64,000 bases of DNA, from assembly GCF_964204645.1 (NCBI RefSeq), contig NC_134034.1, positions 3,194,072 to 3,258,071 on the forward strand, written 5' to 3'. Origin of the DNA: Tubulanus polymorphus. Its lineage: Eukaryota; Nemertea; Palaeonemertea; Tubulaniformes; Tubulanidae. Both the position numbers and the translations under genes were made by a program. Of the stretch, positions 8,452 to 16,546 are shown in pieces. The notes below the pieces were generated by a model. It searched no databases. It was not told the origin of the DNA and saw nothing but the letters and a program-made list of their open reading frames with translations. Each line of letters opens with the position of its first letter. The stretch's first letter is position 1.

Positions 8452-9249
8452 TTACTCTTTACATCTTATAACTAATTCATAAATTACAGGAAAGTTATTC
8501 AAATCAATTAAGTATCCATTATGATTTCTTATTTCTAATTTAAAATTATTAAATTGAGGAATACAAGGTTTGAAATCACATTCAGCTAAATTATAATTTA
8601 TTTGCGTTCCAAATTGTTTAACATTCTTCAATGGTAAAATGTTTAATATACTAGAATTACATGTTGTATCTTTAGTTGCTTCGAATGTTTTTGTAGGATC
8701 GATTAAATTGCAATAAATATAAAAGTGTGTAAAAGGTATTATATTTGAGTTACCGTGTTTGTTTCCACCAAATTGATTTGGAGTAATTCCTAATAGTTTA
8801 GCTATAGGTTTTTTTACCGTGTAAGTATGTCTTCTTGACATCAATACACTAGATTTATCAAGTTTAATAAGTTCATCATCAAACTTTATTTTAATTTTAT
8901 TAGAGCTCTCACTTTTTATGAATTTAATATTAAATTTAGAATTACCATTACCTAATCTAATCCGAGCTTTTCTATTAATTTCTTGCTCTAATGTTTCTAA
9001 ATCATATAATCCTGGTGTAAGCATAAGTTGAATCCATTTTTTTTCAAGTTTATCAAAAATAAGAAGGCTTCTATGTTCATCAGTTTTATCCGATATATTA
9101 TAAAAAGAATTACATAAACTTATATTTACTAATTTTAAATCTACACAATTCTTAAATTCTCTATCTAATTGTACTAATAAATTATGTGATTTATAATTTG
9201 TAAGTCTTCTAGAATCAACAAATATTCTGTATTCTTTTAATTCTACCAT
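8452..9249 (-). CDS. Putative minor capsid (penton-like) protein
   Basis: 265 codons, beta-rich and without membrane segments. N-terminal pattern EYRIFVDSRRLTNYKSHNLLVQL followed by LKLVNISLCNSFYNIS, and later FTHFYIYCNLID, resembles single-jelly-roll minor capsid or penton proteins in Polinton/adinto-like elements. This is remembered resemblance, not a search. It is transcribed divergently from the VLTF3-like gene from a 68-bp shared spacer. The start is preceded by TATAAATAATG, a variant of the box found elsewhere. Structure prediction would test the jelly-roll call. Confidence 0.5.
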   Translation of the reverse strand: MVELKEYRIFVDSRRLTNYKSHNLLVQLDREFKNCVDLKLVNISLCNSFYNISDKTDEHRSLLIFDKLEKKWIQLMLTPGLYDLETLEQEINRKARIRLGNGNSKFNIKFIKSESSNKIKIKFDDELIKLDKSSVLMSRRHTYTVKKPIAKLLGITPNQFGGNKHGNSNIIPFTHFYIYCNLIDPTKTFEATKDTTCNSSILNILPLKNVKQFGTQINYNLAECDFKPCIPQFNNFKLEIRNHNGYLIDLNNFPVIYELVIRCKE

Positions 9250-9317
9250 TATTTATAACATAAAAAAATTACCGCTCATCACTAAAAATTAATTTTAAAA
9301 AAATTTTTCCTTTATAA
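9250..9317. promoter_or_regulatory. Bidirectional promoter spacer
   Basis: 68-bp gap between divergent genes. On the minus strand it reads GGTAATTTTTTT then TATAAATAATG. On the plus strand it reads AATTTTAAAAAAATTTTTCC then TTTATAAATG. Both directions therefore carry the T-tract plus ATAAAT box found throughout the element. It also contains CTCATCAC, matching the GTGATGAG at the element's right end in reverse complement. Confidence 0.6.
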
Positions 9318-10634
9318 ATGGATGAGAAGATAGCATGCGAAATTTGTGGTGAACTTCTAAGAAAAAGTAATATGGCTCGACATATGAAAAAACATGATGA
9401 AAATTATAAACCCCCTAAAATAAACTGCCCAAAATGTAATAAATTATTCTCAAGAAATTATGTTAAAAAACATTCAGAGAAGTGTAGAATTAATGGCGCA
9501 ACGGCTAATGTTGATAGTAACGAAAGTAATAGTAATTCTGTTGAAGTTGAACCTGAAATTATTTGGAAAAGACCTTTCTTATTCTATGATAAGGATAATA
9601 TAAAAGATCATTTCTGTGAGCCATGTCGAATAAAATATAACCCTGAAAATATAGAAGATTGGGAGAATCATCAATTTCGTAAAGTACATATAGATAAAAT
9701 TTCTAATAAATTTGAAACTGAATTCAATGAAAGAAAAAATAATTTATTAGAAAAAATAAAATATGAGAAAACGTTACCAGATAATGAAGAAACAGTTGAA
9801 AAGTTAGAAAAACAATATAATGAATTAACAAGAAAAACATATTATTGTAAATATTGTAAATTGATTATTACAACAAGTAATTCAAATCTACATAATAGAA
9901 CAATAAAACATAAAGAAAACGTAAGAAAATACCAAGAGCTTAATGAAGATCTATTACCAAGCTATGATAGAAAAAAATGCCCACAATGTATTTATGAGTA
10001 CTTAAGACAAGAAGGTCCTGTGATATTTTGTAATGAATGTGGATGGCAAAAGAATTTATTGGGTGAAGAAAAAACTAGAGATTTTCTCATAGATCCAAAA
10101 TTAAATTATCTTGATGAAATTTTTAAAATATTTTCTATAGAAGATCATACACCAGAATATATGCAATGGCTTGAAAAAATGAAAATAATAGAAAATGAAA
10201 TTGGTGAAATAACTAAAAAAGATATTATAAAAACAATTATTCCACCAACATTTAACACAAAACAAAAGAAAATGTATTTATATTTATTATTTAACGATTA
10301 TTATGAAAAACCTAAATTAACAGAAGAAGATATGAAAAATATAAAAAAAATATTCAAACAAATATTAATGTATCATTTGGAAAATAGAATAACAGATTCA
10401 ATAAATTATGAATTCTTTTTAAATAAGATTGTAAATTATTTAAACCTAGATATTATAATTCCATTTGACGAATTAACAAACAAAAAGAAACAAAGAGAGC
10501 GAGATGAAATGTGGAACAAGATAGAACTTTATTTAAATGAGAAAAATGGAATGGAAGAAGAACCTGAACAATTAAATGAAAATGAAGAAGCCAATAATGA
10601 TTTCGAGTTTGATGATATTGATTTTATGTTTTAA
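9318..10634 (+). CDS. VLTF3-like late transcription factor fused to N-terminal zinc fingers
   Basis: 438 codons, the only plus-strand gene in the element. Zinc-binding motifs: C7/C10/H22/H26, C37/C40/H52/C56, C100/C103 with H118/H124, and a C2H2 at 177-198. A zinc ribbon C221/C224-C238/C241 precedes a helical domain to ~405 containing LTEEDMKNIKKIFKQI, INYEFFLNKI and DEMWNKIE, which matches my knowledge of poxvirus and NCLDV VLTF3-like domains in order and spacing. The C-terminus is acidic. VLTF3 drives late genes from TAAATG promoters in poxviruses, and this element shows TAAATG at most starts. Its stop overlaps the PolB stop on the other strand by four bases. Confidence 0.75.
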   Translation: MDEKIACEICGELLRKSNMARHMKKHDENYKPPKINCPKCNKLFSRNYVKKHSEKCRINGATANVDSNESNSNSVEVEPEIIWKRPFLFYDKDNIKDHFCEPCRIKYNPENIEDWENHQFRKVHIDKISNKFETEFNERKNNLLEKIKYEKTLPDNEETVEKLEKQYNELTRKTYYCKYCKLIITTSNSNLHNRTIKHKENVRKYQELNEDLLPSYDRKKCPQCIYEYLRQEGPVIFCNECGWQKNLLGEEKTRDFLIDPKLNYLDEIFKIFSIEDHTPEYMQWLEKMKIIENEIGEITKKDIIKTIIPPTFNTKQKKMYLYLLFNDYYEKPKLTEEDMKNIKKIFKQILMYHLENRITDSINYEFFLNKIVNYLNLDIIIPFDELTNKKKQRERDEMWNKIELYLNEKNGMEEEPEQLNENEEANNDFEFDDIDFMF

Positions 10635-13600
10635 TGGCCATAAGGTAATGTTTTTATTCCATCATCTAAAATATGCCTTTTATCATCAAATGGATTTAAA
10701 CTAGTTTTTTCAACTTCATTAATGTACATCTCATGATCTTCTGATCTTAAACAATTCATTTTGTGTTTCATTACAATTGATTTATATAAACACTTTATAT
10801 AATCTTGAAATTCTATATGTTTATCAACCACATGTTTTGTTATTCCTTTTAACTTTTTAGCTTCATGATCTTTTGTTCTGTAACTATACATCTTACTTCT
10901 TATCCCAACAAATTCAATCATTTCATCACCTCCTAATTCATCTTTAAATTTACCAGGAATCTTTTTATTATCATTGCTAAATAGTTCATGATCTTTGGGA
11001 TAATTGCTAAAATCAAAATGATGTTTTAATGTTTTTAAGTCTTTTGTTATGTCATTTGTCTTGATTTTTAGTATGTAGGCGTCAGTATTTTTTTGGATTA
11101 ATGGGAACCCAGAATTGAATGTTCCATCATCTGTTGATAAATCATAAACATAATCAGTTGGGTTATATATTTCAAATAAATCTTTAACTTCTTCAGTTAA
11201 ATCTTTTTCTACATGCCTTAAATTAAAACAATTTGGTTTAGATTTAATCAACCCAATATTCATATTGAAGCCTAATGAATTACATAATATATTCAATCCT
11301 GATATAGCAACTTTTCCTTTCTGTGCAAAGGTTATCGTTTTATCCTTTGTAAATTTTTTAGTGCCATCTGCGGCATAGAATCCAATGAAGAACCATTTTC
11401 TTAAATTATTTTTTGCATTTAATACATAATCTGGTACTATCTTTTCTTTAGTTGAAGTATTACTTTTCACTATTGCATGAATATAGAATTCATCATTATA
11501 TTTTATAGCAAAATCTTTAGGATTATTTACAAATATTCTATAAACCGCGGATGATTTCATATGGTCCATGATTCTAAATGATTCTAATAGTGAATAAACT
11601 TCTTCGCAAAATTTCTTTATTCTTTCTAATAATTTCAAATCTTGATTGCATAAATACCAACGATATTGAGTGCGATTAACATAATTATACACACCTGCTG
11701 AACCATCACCCATGAAAAATCCTTTGATAAAATATTCTTTTTCTTCTAATGTTTCGGGTTCTATATTATAAATATTATCAATAATTTCATCAAATGACAT
11801 ATGATTCATTCTTTGGAAAAATCTTTTATGTAATAATTCATCTCCAATTTTTATATCAGTTGGTTTTATTTCATCACCATTTCGTTTAATTAAACTGTGG
11901 TCTTCAGTAACATCTACAAACCCTAATTTAGTTCTAACTCTATAGATTTTCTTATTTGTTTTATGTCTAATAATATTCTTTAATTTTTTCCATCCATTTC
12001 TTGTCCAAACATCCATTAAACCATTTATTTGTATTAATTCTTTTTCTTTTTGAAATATAACATTCATTTTGATTAGGAATTATTTCTGAAATTCTTCTCA
12101 CCAATATTTTATTATTACATTTTAATAATATTGGGGTGTCAGCTGTTACAGAATCAAAATATAATATTTCTATATGTTTTTCTCCAAAAAGTGGTTGTAA
12201 AACATTATAATAAAAATCATACATTAATAATTTTGATACTTCTAAAACAGTCGAACCAATAAATATAGGTTTATTAAATTTCATTGATGTTCTTTTTAAT
12301 TTAACTGCTGTTAAATAATCTTCAAATCTTTTATTTCCTAAATGTCTAGGACTTGATTGTAAATGTCTTAATCTTTCAGAATTATTTACTAATTCAATAT
12401 CATTTCTATTTCTAATATTTTCACATGTTTTACCATAAAAACTATTGTTCATTAATTTAAAGAAATCTTTTTCAAAATCTGTTTTTGATATGGTTCTCTG
12501 TTGAGTATTGAAATCTATATATTTTTCTAACCACTTCGATTGATTAAATTCAATATATCTATGTACTTTCTTTAATTTCATTCCTTGTTTTAGATAAAAT
12601 TTTAACATTCTATAATGAACAATATAATTGTATTTATTATTTTGAGTAAGTATTAATTTTTCTGTAAAAACATGATCTTTCGGTTTTATTTTCTTCTGGT
12701 ATTCACTTAAATAACTATCATCTACAGTTAAATGTTCTGGGCAATAAGGTAAGTTTCTTGTTTTAAACTTTATATTTTCAGGATATTCTAAATCAACTAC
12801 AAAGAAATAACCAATTGGTGCTTCATCTTTTAAACTAATAATTGCGTTTTCCCAATCAGTTTTATCACCATTTTCAACTTCTGTTAATATAAAATTTTTA
12901 TATGGTTGAGGTTGCATCATTGCCCAACCATATAAATTATTGGCGTCAATATATAATAATTTATATTCATCATTTGCTTTAAAATACCTATCTCCCATAA
13001 CACCACTAATTCCACCTCTAATTGATTTTTCAAATAATAAAACCATATCTGGTTCTTTTAATAAATCTAATTCTACATTTGTATATTTTAAACCACATTG
13101 CCAGGTTAAACCAGGACTAGAGTAGCAATAACAAGGATCAACATTAAAATGATTCAAATTAACTTCTCTAAATTTTTCAAATATGTCAGCTAATATCATA
13201 ACATCTGATTTTAAATATAAATCAACTAATTCACCATGATTTTTCATATTAAAATGGTTCCAAATATTTAATGTTCTATCAAAAACTTCGTCTTTCACAT
13301 ACTCCTCTTTTAATTTATCATAAAATTGATCTTTTAATAATTCTGTTACATTAAAATCATCGTGTGTTTTATAAAATGAGTAAGGAATTGCGCCTTTATA
13401 TCTCAATAATTTAAAATCTTGGTCATTTGGATAATAATATCGAGTTATAACAAAATCATTATCAACTAAACTTTTTGATAAATTATCTAATGAACTTGCT
13501 AGAAATCTATAAGAATCTAAAAATCTAATGCAACCAAATTGAAATGAAATATAATTTTCAGATGTTTTAGCTAATTGTTTAAAATCATATTTTCTTACAT

Positions 13601-15695
13601 TTGCTTCATTCATAGCATTATATTCTTCTATTTCTTGATTAATTGCACCCAATTTTCCTGATAATTGTTTTATAAATAGATGGGTATCATATCCTGATAA
13701 ATTATGAAATAATATTGGTACAAAATTTACTTTTTTAGCTTGTAAATTGCAATCTTCATGAGCAGCTCCACGATATTTTGAATTTAAATGATTATGATCT
13801 CTAACTCTTTTATCAAATGAATAAAAACGTTTTTCACAATAACAACAATGAGTTGCATAATTGAAATCAATTTCATCTTCTTTTGTCATAACTATTCGTT
13901 TATTTTTGTTTAATAATTTTGCAAAATCACTTTCTAATTCAATCATTTTATCACAAAAATCATTAACTACATTTTCACCTCTAAAAGAAATATATTGACT
14001 TTCATATAATTCGGGATAATTTGATTTTATATAAATTCCATAAGCAGCAGCTCTTTGATGAACTTTTTTAATTGTATTTATAATTGGTGGGTCTTGTATT
14101 GTGTCTTCATTTAATTCATTTCCTTTATCCATTGATTTTAATAATTGCTTTTTGTTATATATTTCTTTTCTATCTTGATCAGTTAATTCTTTATTCAACG
14201 ATTCAAAATCCCCATAAATTACAAATGGAACAATATTTTTAAATTTATGATTAGTAAATTTCAATTTATAATCTTTTTCTGTTGGCATTATTAATTTACA
14301 AAAATCTTTATTATCACATAATTCTTTATGTTTTAATAATGTATTCTCAGTCATAAATTTAGATAAACATTTTCTACATAGATAAATTTTATTATGATGA
14401 TCACTTTCTGTTCTAAAGAATAAATCAATTTGTTTTAACCACATATAATGTTCATTTTCATCTTTTTTATAATATAACAAATCTATAGCATTTTCATTAT
14501 CATAATATTCTGTTAAATATAAAGCTTCCAATGTATAATCTTTAATATTTTCACCTTTTGTCTTTGGTAATTGCATTAATTCGAATACATTTATTTTTAA
14601 ATTATTAACTTTTTCTATTTTAGGAATCATTTTTATAGTTACTGGATATTGATCAATTTTATATAATGTTTCATATTTCCGGTAATCTGTTATTCTATAA
14701 ACATGTTCTTCTGTTGGATGTAAGCAACTAATAATTGACCATAGAAAACATTTATTATCTTCATTTTGAACATTTATTACTGCTTTTGTTGTAAATGGTA
14801 ATTTAATATAAGATGATGCTTTAATATCCTTTTCTGTTGTAAAGTTTGAATCATTTTTAAACATTTTATTACTTTTTGATGTTTTATTCCTTTTTGTATT
14901 ATAAACATTTAAATCTAAATATATAATTTCATTCAATGTTAAGCCAGAACCCTCAAAATATCTTTCTTCAATATGACGTTTAAATTCATTTAATATTTTT
15001 TCTAACTTCTCTTTTATTTGTGTTTTTGAAATTATTTCTTCAGAGAGTGTTTGAATATTATAATTCATTTTTTCTTCTGACTTTATAAAACTTACTTTCC
15101 CAGAGATACTAATTTTTGGATATTCAACATCTGTTATCAAATCTAGTATTTTTTCTATTATTTCATTAAATTTACTATAATCTTCTATTGTTGTACCTTT
15201 AAAAAATCTAAATATAATAGCTGCAGGACCAATTTTACTATGTAATGTTTCTAAGATTTCAATTGTATCTTTTATTTCTAGTGAATCAATATAATTTCTA
15301 ACATTTTCCATGTAAGGTTTATTTGAAATGGATTTAGTTTTTGAAGTTGATTCTTTTACTTGTTGTGGTTTATCATCAAAATAATCTATTCCTAAAACAT
15401 TATTTCTCAAATTTTGATGGTGTTTTTCTGTTTCGAGATGTCTATTATAATTCCTTTTTGTTATAAATTCATCACAAACTTCACATTTTATTTCATTCAC
15501 ATTCATATTTTCTAATCGTTCTTTTCTTTCATTGGAATTTTCTGGAGTTTCAAAATCTATTACATTTTTTATATGATTTGCAGTTTTTTCATGTCGTGTT
15601 TTATTAGATGTATCGATGTATTTTTTACAATATTGACAATAATATTGATTTTTATTGACATTATTGTTTTCTAGTTGGTGTTCATTCTCCCCCAT
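10631..15695 (-). CDS. polB: Protein-primed family B DNA polymerase with intein (one frameshift in the intein)
   Basis: The N-terminal extein is ~1,181 codons and the C-terminal extein ~151. N-terminus: C2H2 fingers (C20/C23/H36/H42, and ~73-94). Then a further zinc finger (YLCRKCLSKF), exonuclease motif YGDFES, an endonuclease VII-like CxxC...DHNH...AAHEDCN zinc module, NLSGYD and YLKSDVMILAD exonuclease motifs. Polymerase motif A is DANNLYG (~915), motif B is KLMNNSFYG, and motif C is YFD/TDA, split by the intein. C-terminus has MYSY and TLPYGH typical of Polinton PolB. The start is in ATAAATG. One extra base in A-runs at about 12,041-12,051 puts the intein out of frame, so the polymerase is broken unless the frame is recovered or this is a sequencing error. 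Confidence 0.9.
11087..12152 (-). other. Intein with LAGLIDADG homing endonuclease in PolB motif C
   Basis: Begins with Ser in SVTADTPILL (splice block A) directly after YFD, and ends LIQKN before Thr of TDA, so it interrupts YxDTD between D and T. Block B-like EDHSL and block F-like VYDLSTDDGTF are visible. Two LAGLIDADG-type motifs, GFFMGDGSA and GFYAADGTK, both keep their acidic residue, so the nuclease core looks complete. The penultimate residue is Lys where His is usual. Length is 1,066 bases, one more than 355 codons, which matches a single-base insertion. Confidence 0.88.
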
Positions 15696-15698
15696 TTA

Positions 15699-15761
15699 TT
15701 AGGAAAAAAAATTACTTGTGGTGATGAGTGTTAGGAAAAAAATTATTTGTGGTGATGAGTG
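15699..15761. repeat. Tandem 31/32-bp repeat at the element's right boundary
   Basis: Two adjacent near-identical copies (15,699-15,730 and 15,731-15,761) of TTAGGAAAAAAATTA(C/T)TTG followed by TGGTGATGAGTG. The next bases (GTGTCTCGTCC) have host-like composition. The repeat sits just upstream of the PolB start and includes the T-tract box, so it is either terminal-repeat sequence or a duplicated promoter box. Matching sequence at the element's unseen left end would show which. Confidence 0.6.
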
Positions 15762-15762
15762 G

Positions 15763-16546
15763 TGTCTCGTCCTCTCGTTCTCTGGCCTGAAAGCCTACTT
15801 TTCTAATTACTACAATTCTAAACTGTTCCTAAGAAATTATAGAAAGCAACTTTGTGCTTGATTTTATCATACAGTTATTCGAACTTAAATTATTGTTTTT
15901 GGAATATTTCAGAAAATAACTGGCTTATTAAATGATTATATCTTAATCAAGCTGTTATCATAGTTTACTTTGATTGCATTTTGTCTGTTTAAGGGTTGAC
16001 TGTGAGCATATTATTTTCTTTATTGCATTTCTCTTCTTTTCCTTTCTCTTTTGTTTTATACAAACTATTCCTTAGCTTCTACAGGCCCCTCCAGGTCTAA
16101 TTTACTGTATTTTGTATTATGCTCTGTACACTATGCTGTAAATTATATTTGAAAAATAAAGTGTTCAAGTGTGATCATTGGAAAATTGATCTACAGCCAT
16201 GAACATTAAATCATCAAAACAGCGAGTGTGCAAACATAAATTTAATCCTTAATCCTAGTAATCCTGCCGTGGAAATATCCAGTGTTTTCATGCATGAAAC
16301 AACCTGAAGCGAATCTCTTTATCACATACTGTGCTGAAAAAAGTCAACACTTTTCATTCAAAAATTCATTTTTGAGGGTCATTCAAAATATGAGAACTGT
16401 TGAATTTTTTTAGACGGCCGGCAGTGAACGTGTAAAAGTTGAGTGTCTACTCTATGTTGGACCTTATCTTAATCATTGTTGACCCTGTTAATCTGTGATT
16501 CCGTTTGTTTTTAGATTCAACGTTAGGCTGATTTTTGAACGCCGCG
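15763..16546. other. Host DNA and 5' region of zinc-finger gene 1
   Basis: No ORF of note. From about 16,165 the sequence is duplicated upstream of the other two zinc-finger genes (near 29,180 and 33,640). The duplication ends in a conserved polypyrimidine tract and splice acceptor (GTTTGTTTTTAG at ~16,503-16,514) 32 bases before the ATG, implying a spliced 5' UTR. Confidence 0.6.

Larger units (their letters stand above)
1..15762. mobile_element. Polinton/Maverick-like (adintovirus-like) endogenous viral element, right part
   Basis: Seen: a block of at least 14 closely packed intron-free ORFs in strongly AT-rich DNA, ending abruptly at about 15,762 where composition and gene density change to host type. 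The set rve integrase plus chromodomain, FtsK/HerA ATPase, protein-primed PolB and capsid-like proteins is the known signature of Polintons/Mavericks and adintoviruses. All genes run leftward except the VLTF3-like gene at 9,318. The left end lies outside the window, so terminal inverted repeats and target duplication cannot be tested. No adenain-type cysteine protease is visible; it may lie to the left. Broken ORFs (7,300 stop, ~12,045 frameshift, missing start near 6,129) fit an endogenized copy in early decay. Confidence 0.88.

Noticed and set aside
11967-12067. Separate genes for the two halves of the PolB region, the second starting at 12,067
   Set aside because: The ATG at 12,067 lies inside the intein in a shifted frame; motifs show one interrupted polymerase gene.
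12940-13125. Plus-strand ORF inside PolB
   Set aside because: Antisense shadow of conserved polymerase motif A.
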